Source: Corynebacterium aurimucosum
GTDB taxonomy: Bacteria; Actinomycetota; Actinomycetes; Mycobacteriales; Mycobacteriaceae
Assembly: GCF_030408555.1 (NCBI RefSeq)
Contig: NZ_CP047048.1
Coordinates: 372,001 to 436,000 of the forward strand
Direction: 5' to 3'
DNA length: 64,000 nt
Below the pieces are notes generated by a model. It was not told where the DNA came from, ran no database searches, and was given only the letters and a program-made list of their open reading frames with translations. Position numbers and translations under genes: made by a program. Every line of letters starts with the position of its first letter. The stretch's first letter is position 1. Below, in pieces: positions 8,137-16,500 of this stretch.

Positions 8137-9258
8137 CTAATCCAAGGAGAACAGCTCTCGCTGGAAATCCGTGGGGTTCCTCAACCGCTCAGTTTCAGGC
8201 AACGGCCCCGGCAGGGTGGTGCCTTCAGCGAAGGGCGCACCCGGCAGGTAATCGCGGCCGTGGGGCTGTGCCAAGCCATTAAGGTCGGGACCGGCCGGCA
8301 CCACTTGGGCGGGATTAATTTCGCGGTGGACTATGTAGTAGTGCTGCTTGATCTCGGTGAAGTCGGTGGTATCGCCGAAACCGGGGAGCTGGAATAGCTC
8401 GCGCAAGTAGCCATAAACGTTCGGCATCTCGCTGATCTTATTCCGGTTGGTCTTGAAGTGGCCGTGGTAGACAGCGTCAAAGCGGATCAAGGTGGTGTAT
8501 GCCCGGATATCGGTCTCCGTGATGTGCTCACCCATGATGAAGCGGCGGTGGGCTAGCCGCTCCTCCAGCCAGTCGAGGACCTCGAAGACATCCGCATAGG
8601 CCTCTTCATAAGCCTCCTGGGATGCGGAGAATCCCGCGCGATACACGCCGTTGTTGAGCTTCCTGAAGATGAAGTCGTTAATTTCCTCCATCTCCTCCTT
8701 CTGCTCGGACGGCGGCAGCAGGTTGGGTGCGCCTTCTCGTTGGAAGTCGGTCCACTCTGTCTGGAAGTCCCGCACCATGGAGTTGAAGTCGTTGGTGACA
8801 ACCTTGCCGCTGGACTCTTCCACAATGGCTGGCACCGTGATGCCCCGCGGATAGGCAGGAAAGCGCGCGAAATACGCATCCTGCAGGCGGGGGATGCGCA
8901 GGACGGGGTCGAGCCCGTCGGGGGCGAGGTCGAAAGTCCAGGAGCGCTTGTCGTGGGTGGGGCCCGCCAGGCCTAAGGAGATGACATCTTCCAGTCCCAA
9001 CAGGCGCCGTACGATGACGGCGCGGTGTGCCCACGGGCAAGCGCGCGCAGCAATGAGGCGATACCGGTGGGGCTGCACCGGCCAGTCGAGGGCCTCGCCG
9101 CTACCAGCCACGGAAGGCTGTGGTTCGTCACCGGTGACCGAGGCAAGAATGCGGTCGCCGATGTAGTTGGTGTCTCGCTTGAATTCGCCGTCCGTCGAGG
9201 CATTCTGGGCGTCGCTGGCCCAGTCCTTCGGTGTCTGCTTCTGGGTACCAGAGCTCAT
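8137..9258 (-). CDS. Glutathionyl-hydroquinone-reductase-like (Xi-class GST) protein
   Basis: A thioredoxin-fold transferase of 373 residues. The CPWAH motif in ARACPWAHRAVIVRRLLGLE is the catalytic-cysteine signature of glutathionyl-hydroquinone reductases (YqjG/ECM4), which reduce thiol-quinone adducts. The C-terminal all-helical GST domain contains the family pattern TETDIRAYTTLIRFDAVY and a Tyr-rich stretch (KQHYYIVHREINP). The ATG at 9258 has a strong AGGGAGG site. Corynebacteria use mycothiol and generally lack glutathione, so the natural thiol is probably not glutathione; that is inference. The gene stands alone between tRNA genes. Confidence 0.85.
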   Translation of the reverse strand: MSSGTQKQTPKDWASDAQNASTDGEFKRDTNYIGDRILASVTGDEPQPSVAGSGEALDWPVQPHRYRLIAARACPWAHRAVIVRRLLGLEDVISLGLAGPTHDKRSWTFDLAPDGLDPVLRIPRLQDAYFARFPAYPRGITVPAIVEESSGKVVTNDFNSMVRDFQTEWTDFQREGAPNLLPPSEQKEEMEEINDFIFRKLNNGVYRAGFSASQEAYEEAYADVFEVLDWLEERLAHRRFIMGEHITETDIRAYTTLIRFDAVYHGHFKTNRNKISEMPNVYGYLRELFQLPGFGDTTDFTEIKQHYYIVHREINPAQVVPAGPDLNGLAQPHGRDYLPGAPFAEGTTLPGPLPETERLRNPTDFQRELFSLD

Positions 9259-9502
9259 GTGTCCTCCCTAGAGCACATAAAGTATTTGATACGTCAACAA
9301 TAGCTGGGTTTGGTGCGCCTGGAGTAGGGGCGGTCTACCGCGAGAGTGGTGCAAGGGTGATGTGTGCGAGTTTAGGTGCCTGAAAAGTGCGCAAAAACCA
9401 TTGTCGTACTGGCGATTTGTGTTGTTTAAGCGTTTCGGGTTAATCTTTTCAAGGCTTCAACGAGAGCACAGCGGAAGAAACTCCGTGACTCTAAGAGGCT
9501 GT

Positions 9503-9578
9503 GCCCCCTTAGCTCAGTCGGCAGAGCGTTTCCATGGTAAGGAAAAGGTCGACAGTTCGATTCTGTCAGGGGGCTCCA
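9503..9578 (+). tRNA. tRNA-Thr (GGT)
   Basis: A 76-nt cloverleaf including encoded CCA (9576-9578). The acceptor stem GCCCCCT pairs with AGGGGGC, the anticodon loop ATGGTAA gives GGT at 9536-9538, and the T loop is TTCGATT. First of a Thr-Met-Trp cluster before secE. Confidence 0.96.
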
Positions 9579-9612
9579 TTCATGTTTCTGGAAGCTTTCA
9601 GAAAGTGAATAT

Positions 9613-9684
9613 GGCGGTGTAGCTCAGTGGTAGAGCAAGCGACTCATAATCGCTGTGTCGCGAGTTCAATTCTCGCCATCGCTA
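9613..9684 (+). tRNA. tRNA-Met (CAT, elongator)
   Basis: A 72-nt cloverleaf with acceptor stem GGCGGTG / CATCGCT containing two G-T pairs, a short D loop and the anticodon CAT at 9645-9647. It lacks the initiator features (mismatched first pair and three G-C pairs in the anticodon stem), so it is the elongator. CCA is not encoded (CCG follows). Confidence 0.93.
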
Positions 9685-9692
9685 CCGGGAAA

Positions 9693-9722
9693 GAAAAGCG
9701 CCCGCATATGGGCGCTTTTTCA
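9693..9722 (+). terminator. Rho-independent terminator after tRNA-Thr/Met
   Basis: AGCGCCC / GGGCGCT with a 6-base loop (GCATAT), followed by five T. It separates the Thr-Met tRNA unit from tRNA-Trp and secE. Confidence 0.9.
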
Positions 9723-9811
9723 CTACCGACTCCCAGCCTTATACGGCACGTGGTTTCCATGGGGAATCACTGTTCTGGTAGGGTTGTGCGTTGTCCCAAA
9801 AGGGCACGCAG

Positions 9812-9887
9812 AGGGGCGTGGCGCAATTGGTAGCGCAACGGTCTCCAAAACCGTAGGTTGCAGGTTCGAGTCCTGTCGCCCCTGCCA
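9812..9887 (+). tRNA. tRNA-Trp (CCA)
   Basis: A 76-nt cloverleaf with encoded CCA (9885-9887). The acceptor stem AGGGGCG pairs with CGCCCCT, the anticodon loop CTCCAAA gives CCA at 9845-9847, and the discriminator is G. It lies 25 bases before secE, the usual tRNA-Trp/secE pairing of actinobacteria. Confidence 0.97.
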
Positions 9888-9912
9888 CATCACTTCCAAG
9901 GAGGGAATCGCC

Positions 9913-10239
9913 GTGAGCGAGGAAAAGCAGCCGAGCACCGGGGCTCCGCGCCCAACCGGCAAGCGTCAGCTCTCTGGCGCAGCGACCACCTCTACTGATT
10001 CCTACACCGACAAGCGCGTCGTGCGCGTCGAGGATAAGAAGGAAGATTCTTTCGGCGGATCCGTCGGCTCCTTCCCAGGTGAAGTCGTCTCTGAGATGAA
10101 GAAGGTCGTGTGGCCTACCGGCAAGGAAATGCTTCAGTACGTTCTGGTGACCTTCGCCTTTCTTATCGTCCTCACCGCTCTGGTGTGGGGCGTGGACACG
10201 CTGACCGGCCTCGGAGTTGAAGCAATCCTCGCGCCTTAG
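9913..10239 (+). CDS. secE: SecE, preprotein translocase subunit
   Basis: The small subunit of the SecYEG translocon, 108 residues. An unstructured N-terminus is followed by the conserved amphipathic helix VVSEMKKVVWPTGKEMLQY and a single transmembrane helix (about residues 78-98, YVLVTFAFLIVLTALVWGV). The start is the GTG at 9913, preceded by AAGGAGG; the longer frame from 9655 runs through the Met and Trp tRNA genes and cannot be right. It lies between tRNA-Trp and nusG, as in other corynebacteria. Confidence 0.95.
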   Translation: MSEEKQPSTGAPRPTGKRQLSGAATTSTDSYTDKRVVRVEDKKEDSFGGSVGSFPGEVVSEMKKVVWPTGKEMLQYVLVTFAFLIVLTALVWGVDTLTGLGVEAILAP

Positions 10240-10259
10240 TACACTAATTTCATACTTTC

Positions 10260-10311
10260 ATCCCGCCGCCTTCCCGCTAGCTCGACTAGGGGAAACGGCG
10301 GGATACTTTTT
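10260..10311 (+). terminator. Terminator or attenuator between secE and nusG
   Basis: The inverted repeat ATCCCGCCG / CGGCGGGAT (10260-10268 and 10296-10304) with a 27-base loop is followed by a T-rich run (10306-10311). It would end secE transcripts or cut read-through into nusG. Confidence 0.65.
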
Positions 10312-10378
10312 GCCCTAGTCCCGCCGAGTACCCTGGTGGGGGACTGGAAGAATGAACACCAATTTGGAGTAGCAGACA

Positions 10379-11287
10379 ATGAGCGAAGAAAACACTGGCA
10401 CCTCCCTCGAGCAGGCCATGATCGATAACGTCCAGGAACAGGCCGCCGAAGCGGTCGAGGCTACTGAGGAATCCCAGCAGCCGCAGGAGGAACTGTCCGC
10501 TGAGGAGAAGGAAGCTGCCGAAAAGGAAGCTGCTACCAAGGCCGCTGAGGCTGCTCTCGGTGGCGTCACGGATGAGGCTGAAGGCGAGGGTGCAGGGGAG
10601 GCGTCGGCAAGCGCTGAGGCAGACGCCGCCGCAGTAGCCGACGCCGAGTATAAGTCCCGCCTGCGCGCCTTTACCCGCGAGCTGAAGAAGCAGCCGGGCC
10701 AGTGGTACATCATCCAGTGCTACTCCGGTTATGAGAACAAGGTGAAGACCAACCTCGATATGCGTGCCCAGACACTCGAGGTGGAGGATTCCATCTTTGA
10801 GGTCGTTGTGCCGGTCGAGCAGGCCATTGAAAAGAAGGACGGCAAGAAGAAGGTAGTCAAGCGCAAGCTGCTGCCGGGCTACGTGCTGGTGCGCATGGAG
10901 CTTAACGACGCCGCCTGGTCCGTCGTCCGCGATACCCCGGGCGTGACCTCCTTCGTGGGCAATGAGGGCAACGCGACCCCGGTGAAGATCCGCGACGTTG
11001 CTAAGTTCCTCATGCCGAACGATCCGACGGTCTCTCCGGAGGACTCCGCAGCAGACTCCGAGGGCGAGCAGGTTGTGGCCATGCCGGAGAAGGAGGCCGC
11101 CAAGGCCTACGCGCACGACTTCGAGGTGGGCGAGGCCGTCACCATCCTGTCTGGCCCGCTGGCTTCTGTCTCCGCCACCATCTCCGAGATCGACCCAGAG
11201 ACCGGCAAGATGCAGGGCCTGGTGTCCATCTTCGGCCGCGAGACCCCGGTGGAGCTGTCCCCGACGGAGATCGAGCGTATCTCCTAA
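10379..11287 (+). CDS. nusG: NusG transcription elongation/termination factor
   Basis: NusG binds RNA polymerase and links it to Rho or ribosomes. The protein is 302 residues, about 120 longer than the E. coli form because of an acidic Ala/Glu-rich N-terminal extension of ~95 residues, as known in actinobacteria. The NGN domain begins at QWYIIQCYSGYENKVKTNL, with the conserved LLPGYVLVRM and VRDTPGVTSFVG. The C-terminal KOW domain is FEVGEAVTILSGPLASVSATISEI (begin and middle). It has hairpins with T runs on both sides, so it may be expressed separately from secE and rplK. Confidence 0.95.
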   Translation: MSEENTGTSLEQAMIDNVQEQAAEAVEATEESQQPQEELSAEEKEAAEKEAATKAAEAALGGVTDEAEGEGAGEASASAEADAAAVADAEYKSRLRAFTRELKKQPGQWYIIQCYSGYENKVKTNLDMRAQTLEVEDSIFEVVVPVEQAIEKKDGKKKVVKRKLLPGYVLVRMELNDAAWSVVRDTPGVTSFVGNEGNATPVKIRDVAKFLMPNDPTVSPEDSAADSEGEQVVAMPEKEAAKAYAHDFEVGEAVTILSGPLASVSATISEIDPETGKMQGLVSIFGRETPVELSPTEIERIS

Positions 11288-11305
11288 AAAGCGATTTTGA
11301 GCTGG

Positions 11306-11342
11306 GCGCACGGTGTTCTAGACTTGAACGCCGTGCGCTTTT
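11306..11342 (+). terminator. Terminator after nusG
   Basis: GCGCACGG / CCGTGCGC (11306-11313 and 11331-11338) followed by TTTT. It separates nusG from rplK. Confidence 0.8.
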
Positions 11343-11452
11343 GCGCATCTTGAAACGTTCATCCTCCGGTGGCCCACAATGCGTGAGCATCCGGACGGGG
11401 CGCTGTTATTCATCGTGGCGGCACTCCGGTACCACAGGAAAGAGGTAATTCG

Positions 11453-11896
11453 ATGGCTCCCAAGAAGAAGGTCACTGGCCTGATCAAGCTCCAGATCGAG
11501 GCAGGCGCTGCTAACCCGGCTCCGCCGGTCGGCCCGGCACTCGGTGCCCACGGCGTCAACATCATGGAGTTCTGCAAGGCTTACAACGCTGCGACCGAGT
11601 CCCAGCGCGGCAACGTCGTTCCGGTGGAAATCACCGTGTACGAGGACCGCTCCTTCGACTTCAAGCTGAAGACCCCGCCGGCAGCTAAGCTCCTGCTCAA
11701 GGCCGCTGGCATCAAGAAGGGCTCCGGCGTTCCGCACACCGACAAGGTTGGCTCCGTGACCTGGGATCAGTGCAAGGAGATTGCACAGACCAAGTTCGAG
11801 GACCTCAACGCTCGTGACATCGAGAACGGCGCCCGCATCATTGCTGGTACCGCTCGCTCCATGGGCATCACCGTTGACGGCGTCTCGGCTAAGTAA
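11453..11896 (+). CDS. rplK: 50S ribosomal protein L11
   Basis: L11 (147 residues) binds the GTPase-associated region of 23S rRNA with L10/L12. The N-terminus has the conserved proline-rich helix [20 protein letters not shown], the thiostrepton-binding segment, and the C-terminal rRNA-binding domain has [22 protein letters not shown] at 11453 follows GGAAAGAGG. It pairs with rplA downstream. Confidence 0.98.
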   Translation: MAPKKKVTGLIKLQIEAGAANPAPPVGPALGAHGVNIMEFCKAYNAATESQRGNVVPVEITVYEDRSFDFKLKTPPAAKLLLKAAGIKKGSGVPHTDKVGSVTWDQCKEIAQTKFEDLNARDIENGARIIAGTARSMGITVDGVSAK

Positions 11897-11910
11897 AAAT
11901 TCGATTTAAT

Positions 11911-11933
11911 GCGCGATACGTTCTGTATCGCGC
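11911..11933 (+). promoter_or_regulatory. Hairpin between rplK and rplA
   Basis: GCGCGATAC / GTATCGCGC with a 5-base loop and no T run. It lies 15 bases after the rplK stop. It may stabilise mRNA ends or modulate rplA translation; it is not a normal terminator. Confidence 0.5.
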
Positions 11934-11993
11934 GTGGCAGGGCCAGCTTCGGCCCGCTAACACCACATCAATCCAAGAAAAGGAATTGCACTT

Positions 11994-12698
11994 ATGAGCA
12001 CCAAGTCCAAGGCATACAAGGCTGCCGCTGAGCTGGTAGACCGCTCCCGCCTGTACCGTCCGATCGAGGCCGCCAAGCTGGCCAAGGAGACCTCCTCCAA
12101 GAACTTCGACGCCACCGTTGATGTTGTCTTCCGTCTCGGCGTTGACCCGCGTAAGGCTGACCAGCTGGTTCGCGGCACTGTCTCCCTGCCCCACGGCACC
12201 GGTAAGGACGTCCGCGTGGCTGTCTTCGCTGAGGGCGACAACGCTGAGGCTGCGAAGGCTGCTGGCGCCGACATCGTGGGCACCGAAGAGCTGATCGCTG
12301 CTATCAACGAGGGCAACATCGACTTCGACGTTGCTATCGCTACCCCGGATCAGATGGCCAAGGTTGGCCGCGTTGCCCGCGTCCTGGGCCCGCGTGGTCT
12401 CATGCCGAACCCGAAGACCGGCACCGTGACCGCTGACGTGTCCAAGGCCGTTGCTGACGTCAAGGGCGGTAAGATTTCCTTCCGCGTTGACAAGGCTTCC
12501 AACCTGCACGCCATCATCGGCAAGGCTTCCTTCGATGCTGAGAAGCTGGCTGAGAACTACGGCGCGCTGTACGACGAGATCATTCGCCTGAAGCCGGCCT
12601 CCGCTAAGGGCATCTACGCCAAGAAGGTCACCATCTCCACCACCTCCGGCCCGGGCATCCCGGTCGACGCTTCCGTGGAGAAGAACTACACCGAGTAA
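11994..12698 (+). CDS. rplA: 50S ribosomal protein L1
   Basis: L1 forms the mobile stalk at the ribosomal E site and represses its own operon in many bacteria. The 234-residue length is normal. The family signature is [21 protein letters not shown] (part), followed by [21 protein letters not shown] (part). ATG at 11994 follows AAAAGGA. A terminator follows at 12729. Confidence 0.98.
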   Translation: MSTKSKAYKAAAELVDRSRLYRPIEAAKLAKETSSKNFDATVDVVFRLGVDPRKADQLVRGTVSLPHGTGKDVRVAVFAEGDNAEAAKAAGADIVGTEELIAAINEGNIDFDVAIATPDQMAKVGRVARVLGPRGLMPNPKTGTVTADVSKAVADVKGGKISFRVDKASNLHAIIGKASFDAEKLAENYGALYDEIIRLKPASAKGIYAKKVTISTTSGPGIPVDASVEKNYTE

Positions 12699-12728
12699 AT
12701 CGGTCGAGCGCATCGCGCTAAATGGCAC

Positions 12729-12760
12729 AGGGCTTCGAGGTTTACCCTCGGAGCCCTTTT
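12729..12760 (+). terminator. Terminator after rplA
   Basis: AGGGCTTCGAGG / CCTCGGAGCCCT (12729-12740 and 12746-12757, one mismatch) followed by TTT. It lies between rplA and the convergent decarboxylase pseudogene. Confidence 0.8.
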
Positions 12761-12800
12761 CCTATGCCTGCCAGTCCCGTGCAGATAGCGGCGGGGATTG

Positions 12801-14189
12801 TTAAGCGTCGATATCGTCTGGCTCCCAGCCCCGGCTGTCTGCGTCCAGGTAGACATTGCGTGCTAACGGAATCTGGTGAGAGGCAGATTCCAAAATATGC
12901 ATGAAGTAACCGGCGGTGTTGGGGATAGCGAGGGTATCGCCCACCGCTATGCCCTCTGGGAAATCGAGCTCGCGGCGCAGGATGACTTCATCTTCGATGC
13001 AATAGGCCCCCACCACGAACCCGGTGCGCGGTTCCCGGCCCACCGTACCGCGGTCTCCGGCAGTGGGCACGAGGAGCGGGTCGAGCAAAATGTCATCCGC
13101 CGCGGTACGGCACTGGGTGCGGTTCATAGCTGCGCCGATGAGGGGCAGGCCGTCGGAGCGCTCTTTGAGGAAGCTGACCTCAGCGAGAATGATGCCGCAG
13201 CCATCGAGCAGGCTGCGCCCTGGCTCCAAATGAAGAGAAATATTCCGCTCGCTCAAGGCACGGCCGGCAGGTCCAAACCCGGCTACCTCACCAGAAAGAA
13301 GTTGGTCTCACCACTGGCCGCGGGTGGGTGTTTGCCAGAAGGGGTAGGTATTTGAGAGCGGGTCGGACTTCCAGGTGAAAGGCTCACCGGTGCCGGCGCG
13401 CTGGGCTGCGATGCGTTGCTGGTAATACTCCCATTGCTCGCGGGATTCGAGGTAGCTCATGGGAACACCGCCGCCGATATCGATGAAGGAAGCAGGCTGG
13501 CCGGCCGAGCGGAGGTGCTCGATGAGGGCGATGGCCTCCGCGAGTGCGGTGCGGCGGTCCGATTCGCTATAACCATGCAGGTGTACGTGAACGCCGTCAG
13601 TGTGGATGGTTTCGGGCCAGGCATGGCTTTGCCATGCGTGAAGGAGCTCACCGAAGCGCGTCGGCGGTAGGTTATCCGGGTTGGGGGCAAGGCGCGGTGC
13701 GACGTGCGCGGTGTGGTTGAGGGCCTTGGCAAGGGCAGCGATGCGCTCGGCTTCCGCTCGCGAATCGCAGGAAATGGTGACTCCGCGGTCGATAGCTAGG
13801 CGCAGCAACGCGTCGGTCTTAATAGCCGCGCTGAGGATAATCCGCTCGGGCGCGACTCCACGGATAAGCACTTGGCGCAGCTCATTTTCACTGGCGACGT
13901 CCACGCCTAGGCCAGCCTCGCGGGCGGCGTCGACGAAGCACAAGGCTTTATTGGCCTTACGAGCGAAAAATACCTGGGTGTCCACGCCATGAGAGGCGCC
14001 GGCATCGAGGAGCTCTTGGGCGTTGCGGCGCAGCGGCGCGGGGTTGAGCACATTAACGGGCGAGCCATACTCGGAGGTAAGGCGGGAAACTTGCTGTGGG
14101 TCGCCCACCAATTCCGTCATCCACTCTTCCCACCGCGCGCGCAGCGCAACGGTGCCATGAACGGGTAACGGGGTGGTGTGGTTGGTCAT
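12801..14189 (-). pseudogene. Type III PLP-dependent decarboxylase (SbnH-like), interrupted by in-frame TGA
   Basis: A fold-type III PLP enzyme (Orn/Lys/DAP decarboxylase family) of 462 codons. The N-terminal part shows the PLP lysine in FFARKANK (about K78), the HLHGY segment and FIDIGGG; the C-terminal part shows EPGRSLLDGCG and the active-site-like YCIEDE. A TGA at 13308-13310 (codon 294) stops the frame after RGQW, yet family-like sequence continues in the same frame with DQLLSGEVAGFGPAGRALSE. The context TGG-TGA suggests that a TGG (Trp) mutated. Both catalytic halves are needed, so the truncated product should be inactive. Staphylococcal SbnH uses this fold to decarboxylate citryl-diaminopropionate. 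The start ATG overlaps the previous stop by 4 bases. A sequencing error is the main alternative. Confidence 0.8.
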
Positions 14190-15487
14190 GGGTTTCCTAC
14201 TTTCTCCGCCCAACGGGGGATGTCATCGTGCACGGAACGGTTCAACGAGTCATGGCCGGGAAGCTCAAGCTCATTCATGCGGCCGATTTCCACGACGCCG
14301 GGGACATCGTGGAAAGGGGTGAGGATGGCTTGGGGAGCTACGGTGGCATCGATAAGCAGATCAATGCCACCCTGCTCGCGCCAGTGGTCTATCTGGTCCG
14401 GGGCGGCGAGGTAGCGGGTATCTACCACGCCTGTGCGGATGAGCTCGAGCAGGTGCCGCGCGGTGACCGGTGGTGGGCCAAAGGCCACGCGCTCGAGGGT
14501 GCGCGAGAGCTCACGGAAGCCGGGCATGGCGCCATGAGTCTTATGCCATTCAACGCATTCTTGAAAGAGCCCCCGAAACGCCGCGCCTACAGCCGCAGCC
14601 GGGGTAAGCGTCCCGGTGCCCTCGGCGGCGCGGAGGGAGGCATCCAGCTCCGCGACGGCATCGCCGGAAAAGTCGTGGCCGTCGAGCACTGCAGCGAGGT
14701 CCCCGGTGGAAAACTCACCCATCGATCCGGCGGCCGCCAGGAGGATGTCGCGCAAATCATCGGCATTGTGCACGCCGGCACAGGCGCGCCTTACGTCGGC
14801 CGGGATCTCGGGCTGCGGCGTGCCCGGGGCGGGCTTGACCTCCATGAAACGCCCGCTGCGGCTCACCGGGAAGATGAGCTCGGCGGTATCGCCGTACAGC
14901 AGGCAGACATCGATGAAGCTCAAGGCAGCACCGCGCACCCCAATTCGTCGCGGGGCACTGGGCAAATCGGCGCCGAAGTAGAGTCCGGTGATCGGAACGC
15001 GGGAAGGCTCGTGAACTAAGGCACCGGGGTGGAGGTGATCGTGGCCGGTGCAGACGAGGACTTCGTCGAAGGGCGAGCCATCGACGATGAACCCGTCGTC
15101 AGCGGTAGACACCGAACGCACACGCTGGGGTAGGTGTCGAATGCGTACGTGCTGCGGGGCGCGGTGCAGGGCAGCAGCCCACGTATCGGCCAGGAATTGC
15201 CCTACCTGCGCGCGCGGCGGGAAGGCATCGGTGGTGGATTCCCCGCGGCGGGTGCGCCAAGCGTTGAAGCTATCGTGTGCGGTGGTGACGATGGCGCAAT
15301 TGACGTTAAGGCGCCATTGCGACGGCTGCTGCGGGCGATACACCGCGCCGGCGCCGGCGGGGTAGGGATCAAAGACGGTGATATCCACGGGGATGCGGGC
15401 GCGCTCGATGAGTTCTTCTACGGCCCACAGCCCGCGTGGACCGCCGCCGATGATGGCGATGCGGCGGGAAGGTTCCTGCGGGCTCAC
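14186..15487 (-). CDS. FAD/NAD(P)-binding oxidoreductase (PF13454-like)
   Basis: A 433-residue protein with an N-terminal dinucleotide fold (RIAIIGGGPRGLWAVEELIE) followed by the FDPYPAGAGAVYRPQQP pattern of the FAD-NAD(P)-binding (NAD_binding_9) family. Further conserved pieces are EVLVCTGHDHLHPGAL and IGVRGAALSFIDVCLLYG. The exact reaction is unknown. The gene overlaps the SbnA-like gene (GTGA) and the decarboxylase (ATGA), each by 4 bases, so the three are one coupled unit. In staphyloferrin B synthesis the step after SbnA is an NAD-dependent oxidation by SbnB; this flavoprotein could fill that place, but that is inference from position only. Confidence 0.75.
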   Translation of the reverse strand: MSPQEPSRRIAIIGGGPRGLWAVEELIERARIPVDITVFDPYPAGAGAVYRPQQPSQWRLNVNCAIVTTAHDSFNAWRTRRGESTTDAFPPRAQVGQFLADTWAAALHRAPQHVRIRHLPQRVRSVSTADDGFIVDGSPFDEVLVCTGHDHLHPGALVHEPSRVPITGLYFGADLPSAPRRIGVRGAALSFIDVCLLYGDTAELIFPVSRSGRFMEVKPAPGTPQPEIPADVRRACAGVHNADDLRDILLAAAGSMGEFSTGDLAAVLDGHDFSGDAVAELDASLRAAEGTGTLTPAAAVGAAFRGLFQECVEWHKTHGAMPGFRELSRTLERVAFGPPPVTARHLLELIRTGVVDTRYLAAPDQIDHWREQGGIDLLIDATVAPQAILTPFHDVPGVVEIGRMNELELPGHDSLNRSVHDDIPRWAEKVGNP

Positions 15488-16500
15488 TCTGAATCCCCTT
15501 CGACGCGCGCGGCGAGCTCGGGAGGAGAGATGTCGAAGTGCTCGCAGACCCAGGAATCGTTGTAGATCGTATCGAGGTAAGGCTGGCCACCGTCGTGGAG
15601 TACGGCGACGACCTCTGCACCGGCCGGAAGGGTAGGCGCGAGACGCTGGAATGCCGCGATAACCGCGCCACCGGAGGCCCCAGGCAGAAGGCCTTCGGCC
15701 TGGGCGAGGCGACGGGCTGCCACAATGGCATCCAGATCGGGCACACGCTCTACTGAGGACGGTGAGAATTTGGTGGATAGATCGGTGACAATGCCAGCAC
15801 CATAGCCCGGCAGCATGCGGGTGCCGCGCTGGCCCCCAAACAACACGGAGCCTTCGGCATCGACACCGATGGTCTCCGTATCCGCGCCAAGCTCAGTGAG
15901 CTTTCGCACGCAGCCGCCGAGAGTACCGGTGGTGCTCATAGCGACGAGCAAGTGGGTGGGTGCCTGTCCGAGCTGGTCCACGATTTCCGTCATCGTGCCT
16001 TCGGCGTGGGCGTAAAAGGCGGCCTCGTTGGAGTACTGGTTGAGATTGAAAGAATTGGGGATCTCTTCTAGAAGCTCGGCCACGCGGGTGCGGCGAGCGG
16101 TGAGCCAATCGCCGGTTTCCGGGTCCGGGTGATCCAGCAATTCTACGTGGGCGCCGTAGGCCCGCATCGTGGCCACGGTGGAGGAATTGACGCGCGGATC
16201 GACCACGCAGTGGAATTTCATCCCCGCAAGTGGGGCCTGGCGGGCCAGTGCCATGCCGAGGTTGCCCGAGGAAGACTCCACCAGGGTGGATCCGGGGCCT
16301 ATGTCGCCGGCGTCAAGCGCGGCTTGGATGAGTGCGCGTGCGGTGCGGTCCTTGGCGGATCCACCCAGGTTGAATTGCTCTAGCTTGAGGTAGAGGTGCA
16401 CATCGGTACGGGGATTAATGGCGTCCACGCGCATCAGCGGGGTATGGCCAATAGGTGGTTGGGCTTGAGAATGAATCCGTGGGTTCATCATTAGCCCCAT
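15484..16500 (-). CDS. SbnA-like PLP synthase (cysteine synthase family)
   Basis: A fold-type II PLP enzyme, 338 residues. The PLP lysine lies in GGSAKDRTA, the phosphate loop is SSSGNLGMALA, and there are STTGTLGG and PGASGGAV. The C-terminal YLDTIYNDSWV motif resembles SbnA, which condenses O-phosphoserine with glutamate to make the precursor of 2,3-diaminopropionate, rather than CysK. The ATG at 16500 is favoured by AGAGGT seven bases upstream; internal ATGs at 16491 and 16488 are possible. It is first in the operon with the FAD protein and the decarboxylase. A plain cysteine synthase remains a possible alternative. Confidence 0.78.
   Translation of the reverse strand: MGLMMNPRIHSQAQPPIGHTPLMRVDAINPRTDVHLYLKLEQFNLGGSAKDRTARALIQAALDAGDIGPGSTLVESSSGNLGMALARQAPLAGMKFHCVVDPRVNSSTVATMRAYGAHVELLDHPDPETGDWLTARRTRVAELLEEIPNSFNLNQYSNEAAFYAHAEGTMTEIVDQLGQAPTHLLVAMSTTGTLGGCVRKLTELGADTETIGVDAEGSVLFGGQRGTRMLPGYGAGIVTDLSTKFSPSSVERVPDLDAIVAARRLAQAEGLLPGASGGAVIAAFQRLAPTLPAGAEVVAVLHDGGQPYLDTIYNDSWVCEHFDISPPELAARVEGDSE

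Noticed and set aside
9723-9962. 79-codon frame antisense over tRNA-Trp (contains GRQDSNLQPTVLETVALPIA)
   Set aside because: This is the well-known false protein made by translating tRNA genes antisense.
13308-13310. Selenocysteine at the decarboxylase TGA
   Set aside because: The family expects no Cys there, the flanks suggest Trp, and no SECIS-like hairpin or sel gene is seen.
14096-15019. 307-codon + strand frame over the FAD-protein gene
   Set aside because: Antisense shadow; the - strand gene has clear dinucleotide-fold motifs and coupled overlaps.
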